In this document: one piece after another, positions 25,954-35,462 of the stretch
How positions within the stretch are numbered: position 1 is the first letter of the stretch
Layout of the letters: each line of letters opens with the position of its first letter
Source of the DNA: Schleiferilactobacillus harbinensis DSM 16991
Lineage (GTDB): Bacteria; Bacillota; Bacilli; Lactobacillales; Lactobacillaceae
NCBI RefSeq assembly: GCF_000425885.1
Contig: NZ_AUEH01000005.1
Location: 34,507-98,506 of the forward strand
DNA length: 64,000 nt
Direction: 5' to 3'
Notes under the pieces: generated by a model
Seen by the model: only the letters and a program-made list of their open reading frames with translations
Told to the model about the DNA's origin: nothing
Databases searched by the model: none
Position numbers and translations under genes: made by a program

Positions 25954-26469
25954 ATGCATGCACTTTCAATCAAACAGCCCTATGCTTGGCAGATTCTAAC
26001 CGGCGATAAACCATACGAATATCGAACGTGGTTGCCGGGCACAGTGCAGCAGTTTCTATTGGTCAGTTCCAGTCAGCCATCAGCGATGGACTTCGGCTGG
26101 GGCTTGGCCAATGGCTATGCGCTAGCGGTGGTGGATATCACCGGCACACCGCAATTGGAAGACGATGGCAGCTATGCTTGGCCGGTCAAAGTGCATGCGG
26201 CGGTGACTCCTTTTCCGGTGAAAGGCAAACTGCATTTTTACGAGGTCGCAGACGCTCAAATCCACCAGCACCCGGAATGGGCAGCAGATCTCTGGCAGTA
26301 TCAGCGCGGCGCATCAGTCAGCGAGAACTCGGCGTTCTATCGCGACTACTTGGCCCCGCTGGCGGCTATTGGGTTCAGCCAGATGCCGCTGAAGTACCAG
26401 AAAATCTACAATACGACCCGGAGTTGGGAAAAAGTCGGGGCGGTGTGGGCGCAAGCCAAACGGCAATAG
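25954..26469 (+). CDS. ASCH-domain protein
   Basis: 171 aa from the ATG at 25954. It starts MHALSIKQPYAWQILTGDKPYEYRTW, the hallmark of the ASCH beta-barrel (related to PUA), a predicted RNA-binding or nucleotide-processing fold. The Lys-Pro-x-Glu-x-Arg motif (DKPYEYRTW) is the conserved ligand region. Single-domain ASCH proteins include N4-acetylcytidine amidohydrolase, but this one is longer and its substrate is unknown. It is followed at short distance by another small hypothetical gene. Confidence 0.82.
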   Translation: MHALSIKQPYAWQILTGDKPYEYRTWLPGTVQQFLLVSSSQPSAMDFGWGLANGYALAVVDITGTPQLEDDGSYAWPVKVHAAVTPFPVKGKLHFYEVADAQIHQHPEWAADLWQYQRGASVSENSAFYRDYLAPLAAIGFSQMPLKYQKIYNTTRSWEKVGAVWAQAKRQ

Positions 26470-26544
26470 CTGTACCGCCAGAGAAGGGAGCCAGGCCGAT
26501 GAAACGACTGCACGATTTCTAAGTACCAAGAAAGGGTGCTTAGA

Positions 26545-26988
26545 ATGAGTCGAAGTTACAAACATTTTCCCTGTGTGAAAGATTTTAACCGTGGAATGAA
26601 GGCCGCCACGAATCGGCGGCTGCGGCGCGAGCTGAAGTGCGGCGTGTTCGATGAGGTCATGGCCGGCAAGAGCAATGCCTATCGGCGGCTGTTTGAGAGT
26701 TGGGATATTTCCGACTATGCGTTTCGGAGCAGTGCGCAAGAGGCACTGCAACAGACCCGTGATGTGTATCGGTGGACTACTGTTTACAGTACTACCGTAG
26801 TGGATATTAAGGATCGAACAACTTGGATTGAAAGTGAGAAACAGCTTTGGATGCCAGTGATCGTACCTGTGAGTTTTCGGGAAACGGACCAGGTGCCGGC
26901 CAATTGGCATCCCCGACACCCCAGTGCACGGGCTTGGCGGTTGAATCAGAATGTTTGGCAATATGTGCGGGACTATTTACGCAAATAG
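26545..26988 (+). CDS. Conserved hypothetical protein
   Basis: 147 aa from the ATG at 26545 with GAAAGGGTG upstream. The N-terminus (MSRSYKHFPCVKDFNRGMKAATNRRLRR) and LFESWDISDYAFR resemble a small hypothetical family seen on Firmicute chromosomes and prophages. The rest is Trp-rich. It is highly basic at the start, possibly nucleic-acid binding. Function unknown. Confidence 0.6.
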   Translation: MSRSYKHFPCVKDFNRGMKAATNRRLRRELKCGVFDEVMAGKSNAYRRLFESWDISDYAFRSSAQEALQQTRDVYRWTTVYSTTVVDIKDRTTWIESEKQLWMPVIVPVSFRETDQVPANWHPRHPSARAWRLNQNVWQYVRDYLRK

Positions 26989-27003
26989 TATAGTGTAGAA
27001 CCA

Positions 27004-27048
27004 GCAAAGCGGCCCAAATCATTCACGATTTGGGCCGCTTTGCTGTTC
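27004..27048 (+). terminator. Strong terminator
   Basis: CAAAGCGGCCCAAATC pairs perfectly with GATTTGGGCCGCTTTG around a 6-nt loop. Confidence 0.85.
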
Positions 27049-27127
27049 ATCTGGGTTTTATCTTTTTACACCGACGGCCTTCTTGAACAGAAAATTACAG
27101 CAATCTGGAGTCGTTTAGCCAATATCA

Positions 27128-27143
27128 AATTGCTCGGATAAGA
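27128..27143 (+). promoter_or_regulatory. Degenerate AraR-type operator before GH120
   Basis: AATTGCTCGGATAAGA matches 13 of 16 positions of ANTTGTNCGNACAANT. It lies about 110 nt upstream of the GH120 start. Confidence 0.5.
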
Positions 27144-27252
27144 CATGATACTTGCTAATAGTGATTGCAACCGGATTCACGATGTGCTAGTCTATTGCTG
27201 GAGTTAGTACGAATAAACAACCAACCCATCATTCAACCTTGGAGGTCATTCT

Positions 27253-29187
27253 ATGACGGTTACTTATCACGTTGCCAAAACTGGCGCAGGTACCAATCCC
27301 GGCAGTGCCGCCGCCCCATTTCTCACCATTCAGCAAGCAGCAGACATCGCGGTGGCTGGCGATACCGTGCTGGTCCATGCCGGTACTTACCGCGAGTGGG
27401 TCAAGCCGCGGCACAGCGGTCTGAATCAAAACGAGCGCATCACATACGCCGCCGCCCCAGACGAACACGTCACGATCAAAGGCTCAGAAGTGGTTAGAGG
27501 CTGGCAAAAACAAGCCGGCGCAGTCTGGGCCGTGACGGTACCTAATACGTTTTTTGGGGACTATAATCCCTTTGCTCACGCCGTTGACGGCGATTGGCTG
27601 GTGTACCCAGAGGACTGGTCGGCCCACGAGGGAGACGTCTACCTGAACGGCCATTCGCTATTTGAGGCGCATTCTTTAGACGAAGTGGCGCATCCGCAAC
27701 GCCGAGAAAAGAACCCGTTCCATCTTTATTGGGGTTTGGACGAGAAAATTCTAGATGCGGATGGCACCGTGTTTGTTTGGTATGCTCAAGTTGATAATGA
27801 GACGACGACGATTTACGCCAACTTTGGCCCGGCTGATCCCAATCAAGAAATTGTGGAGATCAATGTCCGCCGGTCCTGCTTCACGCCGGAGGCGATTGGC
27901 CGCAATTACATCACGGTCCGCGGTTTTGAGATTTGTCAGGCAGCAACGCCCTGGGCACCGCCGACAGCTGACCAATTGGGGATCATCGGGCCCCACTGGA
28001 ACAAGGGCTGGATCATTGAAGATAATGACATCCATGATAGCAAGTGTTCCGGTATCAGTCTGGGCAAAGAAGCCAGTACCGGCGACAACGACTTCACCAA
28101 AACCCGGCGCAAACCGGGCTATCAGTACCAGATGGAAGCCGTCTTCAAAGGCTTAGCGGCCGGGTGGGATAAGGCCCGCGTGGGGTCCCACATCGTGCGC
28201 CATAACCACATCCATGATTGCGGCCAGACTGGCATTGTCGGCCACATGGGCTGTGCCTTCTCGGATATTTACGGCAACGACATTGCCCGCATCGCGATGA
28301 AGCGGGAATTCTGGGGCCATGAGATCGGCGGCATCAAGTTCCATGCTGCCTTGGATGTTCAGATCCACGACAATCATATCCATGAGTGTACGCTGGGCAC
28401 TTGGCTAGACTGGCAGACCCAGGGCACGCGGGTGGCGCGCAACGTATACGACCACAACGACCGGGACCTCATGGTGGAAGTCAGCCATGGGCCTTACCTG
28501 GTCGACAACAATATCTTTGCGTCGGGGTACAACTTCGACAACATGTCCGAGGGTGGGGCCTACGTCAACAATCTCTGCTGCGGCGCAATTGGTCTCAACA
28601 AAGTGCTGGACCGGGCGACCCCGTATCATTTTGCCCACACCACTGAAGTGTTAGGCACCCAGCCGATTTATGGCGGGGACGACCGCTGGTATCAGAATGT
28701 TTTCGCGGGCAGAAATGACGACCGGTTATACGGCACCGCTGGCTATAACGGCCACCCCACGTCTCTGGCAGCATTTATTCAGGCGTACGAGGCGAAAGGC
28801 GGCGACGTTGAGACCTATGCGCAACTGGCGCAGCCAGTCTACATTGATGCCAATGTGTATCTGCATGGGGCTAAGGGCTACGATGAAGAGCAGCACAGCG
28901 TGAGCGATGCGGTTGATCCCCAGATCAAAATCAGCGAGGAAGCAGACGGCTTGTATCTGACCATCACGCTGCCGGCCAATTTCACCCAGGTGCCCACCCA
29001 GCAACTGGATACTGCCGCACTGGGCGTGCCCCGAGTTGTGGAGGAACCGTTTGAGCATCCAGACGGCACACCGCTGACAATTGACCGTGATCTGACCGGT
29101 GCGGCGCTGTCCGGCAAGCCGATTCCGGGTCCTATCCAGGCTTTGCAAGCGGGTCCTAACCATATCAAGGTCATGGCCAGAAACTAG
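27253..29187 (+). CDS. GH120 beta-xylosidase / arabinofuranosidase
   Basis: A 644-aa protein with the right-handed parallel beta-helix of GH120. It starts TYHVAKTGAGTNPGSAAAPF and contains GDTVLVHAGTYREWVKP, EINVRRSCF, ATPWAPPTADQLGIIGPHW and GSHIVRHNHIHDCGQTGIVGH, all closely resembling the XylC-type beta-xylosidase. The proposed nucleophile Asp386 (TWLDWQTQGTR) and acid/base Glu409 (MVEVSHGPYLVD) are present with the family's 23-residue spacing. No signal peptide, so it acts on imported oligosaccharides. GGAGG precedes the ATG. A weak AraR-type operator upstream and the araA gene downstream suggest arabinoxylan use. Confidence 0.9.
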   Translation: MTVTYHVAKTGAGTNPGSAAAPFLTIQQAADIAVAGDTVLVHAGTYREWVKPRHSGLNQNERITYAAAPDEHVTIKGSEVVRGWQKQAGAVWAVTVPNTFFGDYNPFAHAVDGDWLVYPEDWSAHEGDVYLNGHSLFEAHSLDEVAHPQRREKNPFHLYWGLDEKILDADGTVFVWYAQVDNETTTIYANFGPADPNQEIVEINVRRSCFTPEAIGRNYITVRGFEICQAATPWAPPTADQLGIIGPHWNKGWIIEDNDIHDSKCSGISLGKEASTGDNDFTKTRRKPGYQYQMEAVFKGLAAGWDKARVGSHIVRHNHIHDCGQTGIVGHMGCAFSDIYGNDIARIAMKREFWGHEIGGIKFHAALDVQIHDNHIHECTLGTWLDWQTQGTRVARNVYDHNDRDLMVEVSHGPYLVDNNIFASGYNFDNMSEGGAYVNNLCCGAIGLNKVLDRATPYHFAHTTEVLGTQPIYGGDDRWYQNVFAGRNDDRLYGTAGYNGHPTSLAAFIQAYEAKGGDVETYAQLAQPVYIDANVYLHGAKGYDEEQHSVSDAVDPQIKISEEADGLYLTITLPANFTQVPTQQLDTAALGVPRVVEEPFEHPDGTPLTIDRDLTGAALSGKPIPGPIQALQAGPNHIKVMARN

Positions 29188-29195
29188 GCCATCGC

Positions 29196-29230
29196 GGGGC
29201 ATTGGGTCAATCCCGGTGCCTCTTTCTTTA
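29196..29230 (+). terminator. GH120 terminator
   Basis: GGCATTGGG and CCCGGTGCC form a stem followed by TCTTTCTTT. Confidence 0.65.
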
Positions 29231-29281
29231 ATCATCTCTTGTACCAAAGTACCACTTGCAGTAAAATATCCTTCATGTCAA

Positions 29282-29352
29282 ATTTGTGCGGTCAAAAATA
29301 CTGATGAAAATGCATGTAAGCGGTTGACTTGTCCGGTCAAATAATTTAAACT
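29282..29352 (+). promoter_or_regulatory. araA promoter with two AraR operators and cre
   Basis: ATTTGTGCGGTCAAAA (29282-29297) and ACTTGTCCGGTCAAAT (29327-29342) are 45 bp apart. Between them lies cre TGTAAGCGGTTGAC (29314-29327). The -35 TTGACT (29324-29329) and -10 TAAACT (29347-29352) have a 17-bp spacer occupied by the second operator. The layout suits repression by looped AraR together with CcpA. Confidence 0.8.
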
Positions 29353-29435
29353 TTGCATTGTAAATACGAATTAACCAACTAAGTTTAGCGGAGCCGAGTG
29401 CCAATGCATCCTCTGCCATGAAGGAGTGTCAATCA

Positions 29436-30869
29436 ATGTTGTTAACAGTACCCAATTACAAATTCTGGTTCATCGTCGGGAGCCAAGCCCTGTATGGTGA
29501 AGACGACTTGAAGTCTGTCCGTAAGGATACCGAGGTCATCATCGAGGCCTTGAACGATAGCGGCAAGCTGCCTTATCCGATTGAATTCAAGGAAGTCGCC
29601 ATTGACGCCGAGACCATCACTTCTGCGATGAAGGAAGCCAACTACCGCGACGACGTGGCCGGGGTCATCACTTGGATGCACACATTCTCACCGGCCAAGA
29701 ACTGGATCCGAGGCACGAAGTTATTGCAAAAGCCGCTGCTGCACCTGGCGACGCAATTCCGGGAAGATATTCCTTGGGATACCATCGATATGGACTATAT
29801 GAACTTGAACCAGTCCGCCCATGGCGACCGGGAATACGGCTTTATCAATGCCCGCCTGCGCAAGCATAACAAGGTCGTTTACGGCTACTGGAAGAACCCG
29901 GAAGTCCAACAAGAGATTGCGGACTGGATGGACGTTGCCGTTGGTTACAACGAAAGTTTCAAGATCAAGATTGCCCGCTTTGGCGATAACATGCGGAACG
30001 TCGCCGTGACTGAAGGCGACAAGGTTGAAGCCCAGATCCAATTTGGCTGGACCGTTGACTACTGGCCAGTTGGCGACTTGGTTGAAGAAATCAACAAGGT
30101 TTCTGAAGCCGACATTGATAAAGAATACGCTGACTTGGAGAAGAAGTACGATTTGGTGCCGAGTGCCGGCGACAATGATCCGGAATTCTTCAAGGATCAT
30201 GTCCGTTATCAATTGAAAGAAAAGATTGGAATCGAACGCTTCTTGGATGCCCGCGGCTGCACGGGGTTCACCACGAACTTCGAGGATCTGCACGGCTTGA
30301 AGCAATTACCGGGGTTGGCTGTGCAATTGCTTCAAATTGAAGGCTATGGGTTTGGTGCTGAAGGGGATTGGAAGTCTGCGGCATTCGGCCGGTTGTTGAA
30401 GATCATTGCCCACAACAAGCAGACTGCCTTCATGGAAGATTACACCTTGGATCTGCGCCCGGGCCACAATGTTATCTTGGGCTCGCACATGCTGGAAGTT
30501 GACCCGACTTTGGCCAGCACCAAGCCGCGGGTTGAAGTACATCCTTTGGGTATTGGCGACAAGGAAGACCCGGCCCGCTTAGTATTCGACGGTTCTGAAG
30601 GCGACGCGGTGGACGTGACCATTTCTGACTTCGGTGACGAATATCGGATGATCATGTACGCGGTTGACGCCAAGAAACCGAACGTTCCGGCACCCCATCT
30701 GCCGGTTGCCCGTCAGCTCTGGGTACCGAAGGCCGGTCTTAAGGAAGGCGCGACCCAATGGATCCAAGACGGCGGCGGTCACCACACGATCCTGACCTTA
30801 GCCTTGAGCACCACGCAATTGGCTGACCTGGCCACGATGTTTGGTTTGAAGTATTCTGATATTAAGTAG
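29436..30869 (+). CDS. araA: L-arabinose isomerase
   Basis: A 477-aa cytosolic enzyme converting L-arabinose to L-ribulose. The ATG at 29436 has AAGGAG at 29421-29426; the upstream ATG at 29418 overlaps that site. Family features: [19 protein letters not shown] at the start, [29 protein letters not shown], the metal-binding region [20 protein letters not shown] and a C-terminal [11 protein letters not shown]. Length is standard. It is the first gene of the araAB unit under the double-operator promoter. A stem-loop separates it from araB, probably setting the A:B ratio. Confidence 0.96.
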   Translation: MLLTVPNYKFWFIVGSQALYGEDDLKSVRKDTEVIIEALNDSGKLPYPIEFKEVAIDAETITSAMKEANYRDDVAGVITWMHTFSPAKNWIRGTKLLQKPLLHLATQFREDIPWDTIDMDYMNLNQSAHGDREYGFINARLRKHNKVVYGYWKNPEVQQEIADWMDVAVGYNESFKIKIARFGDNMRNVAVTEGDKVEAQIQFGWTVDYWPVGDLVEEINKVSEADIDKEYADLEKKYDLVPSAGDNDPEFFKDHVRYQLKEKIGIERFLDARGCTGFTTNFEDLHGLKQLPGLAVQLLQIEGYGFGAEGDWKSAAFGRLLKIIAHNKQTAFMEDYTLDLRPGHNVILGSHMLEVDPTLASTKPRVEVHPLGIGDKEDPARLVFDGSEGDAVDVTISDFGDEYRMIMYAVDAKKPNVPAPHLPVARQLWVPKAGLKEGATQWIQDGGGHHTILTLALSTTQLADLATMFGLKYSDIK

Positions 30870-30916
30870 TTGCGCCGACAATAATCCGCAGTTGCGGGAA
30901 TAATTGCGCCATCTAA

Positions 30917-30962
30917 ACCGGCCGATAATCCACCCGTATGGATTGTCGGCTGGTTTTTTCTT
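30917..30962 (+). terminator. Intercistronic terminator/attenuator between araA and araB
   Basis: CCGGCCGATAATCC pairs with GGATTGTCGGCTGG around a 7-nt loop and is followed by six T residues. There is no separate promoter visible before araB, so partial readthrough is expected. Confidence 0.8.
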
Positions 30963-30988
30963 AAATTGAGCAAAGGAGCATTTTTAAA

Positions 30989-32620
30989 ATGAGTAGTGAA
31001 ACGATCAAGCAAGAGATTCAGGCCGGGCAGACAGTCTTAGGCATTGAGCTGGGCTCGACCCGGATCAAGGCGGTCCTGATCGACTCCCACTTTGAGACGA
31101 TCGCCGCGGGCAGCTTCACCTGGGAGAATAAGTTCGTGGACGGGATCTGGACCTATCCGTTGAAGGAAGTTTGGCAGGGGCTGCAATCCGCTTATACCGA
31201 ATTGACCAACAAGATTCGCGCTGAGTACGGTGTTTCCGTCACCCAGATCGGGGCCATCGGGGTCAGCGCCATGATGCACGGCTATCTGGCTTTCGACAAA
31301 AACGGCCAGCAACTGGTACCGTTCCGCACCTGGCGCAACAACATTACCGGCGAAGCGGCGGATCAGCTGACAAAGCTGTTCAACTTCAACATTCCCGAGC
31401 GCTGGAGCATTGCCCACCTGTATCAGGCCATTTTGAACCAAGAAAAGCACGTGGATCAATTGGACTTCATGACCACGCTGGCTGGTTACGTCACCTGGCA
31501 ATTATCTGGAGAAAAAGTCATCGGCATCGGCGACGCCTCTGGCATGTTCCCAATCGACGAACAGACCCATGATTACAACGCCAAGATGATCACCCAATTT
31601 GAAAGCTATACCGGCGTGCTAGGCCATAATATCAAGATTCGTCACCTGTTCCCGAAGGTCCTGCTGGCCGGTGACCGGGCGGGGATGCTGACGGCTGCCG
31701 GTGCTAAGCTGCTGGATGCCACCGGTACCTTGCAAGAGGGGGCGTTGATGGTGCCGCCGGAAGGCGATGCCGGAACCGGCATGACGGCGACTAACGCCGT
31801 GCGCAAGCGGACCGGGAATATTTCTGCCGGGACGTCCGCTTTTGCCATGGTCGTATTGGACAAACCATTGAGCCAAGTGCACCGGGATATTGACATCGTC
31901 ACGACACCGGATGGTGCGCCGGTGGCGATGGTGCATACCAACAACTGTACATCGGACATCAATGCCTGGATGGGGCTTTTCGCTGAGTTTGCTAAAGCGA
32001 CTGGCCAGCATTTGAGCGCCGATGAGCTGTACAAGACCCTCTTTAACGAATCTACTAAGGGTGATCCGGACTGCGGCGGCGTGTTGAACTTCAGCAACGT
32101 CTCGGGTGAAAATATCACCAATATCCAAGAGGGCCGGCCGCTGTTCGTGCGCACGCCGAACTCCAACTTCACCCTGGCCAACTTCATTAAAGCCCAACTG
32201 TATTCGGCTTTTGCCCCGCTGAAGATTGGGATGGATATCCTGACGAAGAAGGAACACATCCACACGGACGCGATGATCGCCCAGGGCGGCATCTTCCGGA
32301 CCCCGAAGATTGCCCAGCAAGTCTTGGCCGATGCGTTGGACATTCCGATTACCCTGATGGCGAATGCCGGCGAAGGCGGCCCGTGGGGCATGGCGGTGCT
32401 GGCCCTTTATGGCCTAAACAACGCCGACCACGAGTCGTTGGCTGATTACTTGGATCACCAGGTCTTCGCTCAGCCGGAGAGCACGACGCTGGATCCGGTG
32501 GCGGCTAATGTGCAAGGCTTCGACGACTATATTGCCGTCTACCAGAAGGCGCTGCCGGTGGCGGTGGCCGCGGGGGACGACATCCAGGATTACCAGCCGA
32601 GCAAGCAGGTGACAGAATGA
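30989..32620 (+). CDS. araB: Ribulokinase (FGGY family)
   Basis: 543 aa. It phosphorylates L-ribulose to L-ribulose-5-phosphate. AAGGAG precedes the ATG. N-terminal ATPase motif VLGIELGSTRIKAVLID; GVSAMMHGYLAFDKNG; second-domain GTSAFAMVVLDKPLS; and MANAGEGGPWGMAVLALYG near the C-terminus fit FGGY sugar kinases of the lactobacillar AraB/xylulokinase-like branch. The araA neighbour supports ribulokinase. The stop overlaps the start of a GH43 remnant (ATGA). No araD follows, so the 4-epimerase must lie outside the window. Confidence 0.9.
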   Translation: MSSETIKQEIQAGQTVLGIELGSTRIKAVLIDSHFETIAAGSFTWENKFVDGIWTYPLKEVWQGLQSAYTELTNKIRAEYGVSVTQIGAIGVSAMMHGYLAFDKNGQQLVPFRTWRNNITGEAADQLTKLFNFNIPERWSIAHLYQAILNQEKHVDQLDFMTTLAGYVTWQLSGEKVIGIGDASGMFPIDEQTHDYNAKMITQFESYTGVLGHNIKIRHLFPKVLLAGDRAGMLTAAGAKLLDATGTLQEGALMVPPEGDAGTGMTATNAVRKRTGNISAGTSAFAMVVLDKPLSQVHRDIDIVTTPDGAPVAMVHTNNCTSDINAWMGLFAEFAKATGQHLSADELYKTLFNESTKGDPDCGGVLNFSNVSGENITNIQEGRPLFVRTPNSNFTLANFIKAQLYSAFAPLKIGMDILTKKEHIHTDAMIAQGGIFRTPKIAQQVLADALDIPITLMANAGEGGPWGMAVLALYGLNNADHESLADYLDHQVFAQPESTTLDPVAANVQGFDDYIAVYQKALPVAVAAGDDIQDYQPSKQVTE

Positions 32621-32781
32621 CCGACACCGACGGCGGTTACTTGTTCGTTCATTTCACCGGTACGGAACACCACGCCAGTGATGAACAAATCTATTTTGCG
32701 CTAAGTCCCGACGGCTTGCACTGGCATGATTTGCACCAGCAGCAGCCCGTCCTGACCTCTGACGTCGGTGAGATCAGTTGA
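32617..32781 (+). pseudogene. GH43 family enzyme, 5' remnant
   Basis: 54 codons from the ATG overlapping the araB stop: YLFVHFTGTE, then SDEQIYFALSPDGLHWHDL and PVLTSDVGE, the characteristic N-terminus of a GH43 arabinosidase. The frame ends at 32779-32781 because the sequence switches at about 32776 to the inside of a transporter gene. The catalytic propeller is lost. Confidence 0.8.
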
Positions 32782-33452
32782 TGTGGCAAGGCTTGTCGTA
32801 TTTTATTTTTGCCCTCAGCTATGTTGTCACTAATTCACTGTTCGCCTATTATTTCCAATACGTTTTAGACCGCACCGATAAATTCTATATGGTAGGCATT
32901 ATCACCACCGTCTTGGGCATTATCTCTGTCGTTCTCTTCCCCAGCATTGAATTGGCCGTCAAGCGGCGGGCAATTTATGTTGGCGGGATCTGCTTAATGC
33001 TGATCGGCTACGTGACCTTCCTACTAGCAGGAAGCAATCTGTTCCTGGTGTATATCGCGGTGGGTGTTTTCTTCTTCCCGTATCCGATGATTTTCTTGGC
33101 CGCATTAATGACGATCACGGACAGTGTGGAGTATGGCCAATGGAAAAATGGAACGCGCAATGAATCCGTGACACTGTCCGTCCGGCCGCTGATCGATAAG
33201 CTGGCCGGGGCACTGGCCAACGGGATGGTGATCCTGGCGGCCGTCAATTCCGGGATGGTCGGGAAGGCCAAACCCAGCAATATTCACCCGGACCAGCTGC
33301 TGAAGTTCAAAGGGTTCATGTTCTTTGCCCCGATGATCCTGTTGGTGCTGGCGGCGTTCATTTACTTAGCGAAGGTCAAGCTGACGGAGAAGAAGCACCA
33401 GGAAATCGTCAATGAGTTGCAAGCGAAGCTGAGTGCGGAGCAAAATAACTAG
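32778..33452 (+). pseudogene. GPH-family sugar:cation symporter, C-terminal half only
   Basis: About 224 residues with six or so membrane helices: SYFIFALSYVVTNSLFAYYFQYVL, YPMIFLAALMTITDSVEYGQWKNGTRNESVTLSVRPLIDKLAGALANG and a cytoplasmic tail. This matches the second half of a GPH symporter (normally about 460 residues, as in arabinose or oligoarabinoside transporters). The N-terminal six helices are missing. A TTG/ATG at 32778-32783 exists but has no proper ribosome-binding site and is only a chance start. Confidence 0.82.
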
Positions 33453-33460
33453 TCAGAAAA

Positions 33461-33510
33461 ATACCCCAGCCCACTCTCGGAAAAACGAGAATGGACCGGG
33501 GTGTTTGCGT
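33461..33510. terminator. Bidirectional terminator
   Basis: ACCCCAGCCCACTCTCG pairs with CGAGAATGGACCGGGGT around AAAAA. It lies between convergent units. Confidence 0.8.
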
Positions 33511-34187
33511 TAATGGGTCTGCGCTGCGATTTTCTTACCAAATTCAGTCTGATCGAAATGATCAATGATGTCTTTCAATTCGTCATGGCGCAGGCTGGCG
33601 CCGAAGAGGGGACTGCCGGGTTCGGTCATGATGCCGTCGGCGATCGTGTAATGGACGACGGTGTCAAACCCCATGCTGTCCACGAAAGCGGCCACGGTAT
33701 CGACGGCCTCGCGGTCATCACCAGTGACGAACAGGGCCTTGCGTTTCGGGTCGCCCTTGAGCCGAGCTTCTTCCTGCAAGTTGTGGTAGCCCATGTGGTT
33801 GAACGTTTTGACGATCGTCGCGCTCTTGAAGTAGGCCTGGACCTGTTCGCTGGACGTGGCTGATGGATCCAGGACTTCTTCGCGAATGCCGTCAGTTTCC
33901 CACCAGTAGTTCATGGCATCAATAACCAGCTTGCCCTTGAGTAAGTTAGGATCGATGTTCTTGTACCGGCTGAGGGGAATCGCGAGAATAATGATGTCGC
34001 TGTTGGCGACGACGTCGGCGTTCTCCGAAGCAATGGCGCCAGGAACCAAGGTCTTGATGGTTAGGGCGATCTTTTCGACCGCCCCGGAGCCGGAAATGCG
34101 CACTTCATAGCCTGCATCCAAGGCGAGTCCGGCGAGAACGATGCCGACTTTTCCGGCGCCTAAAATACCCACGCGTTTAATCGTCAT
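33510..34187 (-). CDS. NAD(P)-binding oxidoreductase (F420-dependent NADP reductase-like)
   Basis: 225 aa with an N-terminal Rossmann motif (VGILGAGKVGIVLAGLALDAGYEVRISGSG) followed by ADVVANSDIIILAIPLSRY and VIDAMNYWW. This matches the small FNO/NPQ-like reductase family; lactobacilli do not make F420, so it more likely works with flavin or NADPH. The stop side ends at a terminator. Its start shares one base with the stop of the upstream LLM-type oxidoreductase, so the two form an operon and may work as a redox pair. Confidence 0.83.
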   Translation of the reverse strand: MTIKRVGILGAGKVGIVLAGLALDAGYEVRISGSGAVEKIALTIKTLVPGAIASENADVVANSDIIILAIPLSRYKNIDPNLLKGKLVIDAMNYWWETDGIREEVLDPSATSSEQVQAYFKSATIVKTFNHMGYHNLQEEARLKGDPKRKALFVTGDDREAVDTVAAFVDSMGFDTVVHYTIADGIMTEPGSPLFGASLRHDELKDIIDHFDQTEFGKKIAAQTH

Positions 34188-35242
34188 TATTTCACCGCCG
34201 CCGTTTCTGCTAAGATTTCCTTCACCCGGGGGACGACTTTTGTGCCGTACAGTTCAATCATTCGTTCACGCTGGGCGGCGGTTTGGTTGCCGGCACCGTA
34301 GACGATATCGAAGCGGCCCAGGCCGAGTTGGTCAATCGTCCGAGCCATGCGCTGCGCGACGATTTCTGGGGTGCCCACGTAGAATGAGCCGACCTTGGTT
34401 TCGCCGTCGAATTGTTCCCGGCTCATTGGTGCCCAGCCGCGGGTCAGGCCGATCCGGTCGAAGTTGGCCTTGATGTTCTTGTAGGCCACTTCTAAGGCGT
34501 CATCCTCATCATCTGCAATAAACCCGTGGGAGTGGACGGCGATCGGAAACTCCGGCTTGCCCAGCTGCTGCGCCGCGGCATGATATAGATCAATATACGG
34601 CTTGAAGCGGCTGGCCTGGCCACCAATGATGGCAATGATCACTTTGTAACCGACTTTTACGGCGCGGATGATCGACTCCGGCGAACCGCCAATACCGATA
34701 TAGGTTTCCAGCTTGCCGTGTTCGGTCTTCGGGTAGACATCTTGATCCTTCAGTGAGGCACGGAATTTGCCCGACCAGGTAACCGGCTTTTCGTTCCGCA
34801 ACAGGTCGTACAAGCCTAGCTTTTCGTTGAACAGATCATCGTAATCGGTCAGATCGTAGCCGAACAATGGGAAGGATTCGGTGAACGAACCGCGGCCCAG
34901 CATGACCTGGGCGCGGCCGTTGGATAAGGCATCCAGGGTGGCGAACCGTTCATAAACGCGCACTGGATCGTCGGAACTGAGCACCGTCACGGCTGTCGCC
35001 AGCTTGATGTTCTTGGTTACCGCCGCGATCGAGGCCAGGACGGTTTCCGGACTGGACACGCTATAATCCGGCCGGTGATGTTCGCCGACGCCCATGACGC
35101 TCAAACCGAGCTCATCGGCCAGCTGGCCTTCCCGGACGATTTGCCGAATGGACTGCGCGGCCGTCTGTAAACTGCCATCTTCATTGGCGACAATGTCCCC
35201 GAACGTTTCCAACCCGAATTCTAAGTGATCGATATCTACCAT
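34187..35242 (-). CDS. LLM-class flavin-dependent oxidoreductase
   Basis: 351 aa, bacterial luciferase-like TIM barrel: EFGLETFGDI at the start, LADELGLSVMGVGEHHRPDYSVSSPETVLASIAAVTKNIKLATAVTVL and RAQVMLGRGSFTESFPLFG. It uses reduced FMN to oxidise an unknown substrate. The upstream sequence has GGAGG on the minus strand 7-8 nt before the ATG. It overlaps the reductase-like gene by one base, suggesting that the partner recycles its flavin or cofactor. Confidence 0.88.
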   Translation of the reverse strand: MVDIDHLEFGLETFGDIVANEDGSLQTAAQSIRQIVREGQLADELGLSVMGVGEHHRPDYSVSSPETVLASIAAVTKNIKLATAVTVLSSDDPVRVYERFATLDALSNGRAQVMLGRGSFTESFPLFGYDLTDYDDLFNEKLGLYDLLRNEKPVTWSGKFRASLKDQDVYPKTEHGKLETYIGIGGSPESIIRAVKVGYKVIIAIIGGQASRFKPYIDLYHAAAQQLGKPEFPIAVHSHGFIADDEDDALEVAYKNIKANFDRIGLTRGWAPMSREQFDGETKVGSFYVGTPEIVAQRMARTIDQLGLGRFDIVYGAGNQTAAQRERMIELYGTKVVPRVKEILAETAAVK

Positions 35243-35462
35243 TGCGTATGGCCTCCTATATCTGGTTGCTTACTTTTTGTAAGTGAATAATCATATAGTA
35301 TGGCATTTTGTGGCGAATGGCAACCCTCAGTTTTTTCCGAGCAGGTATTTTTTGCGTAATGTAATGGGTGATGAGGGAAAATAGCCCTCGTCGGATCCGC
35401 AATTAGAATTGGAGGAAACCGGATGGTGTTACAAAAAGTGCGACGCGCTGGTGTGGCAAAAG

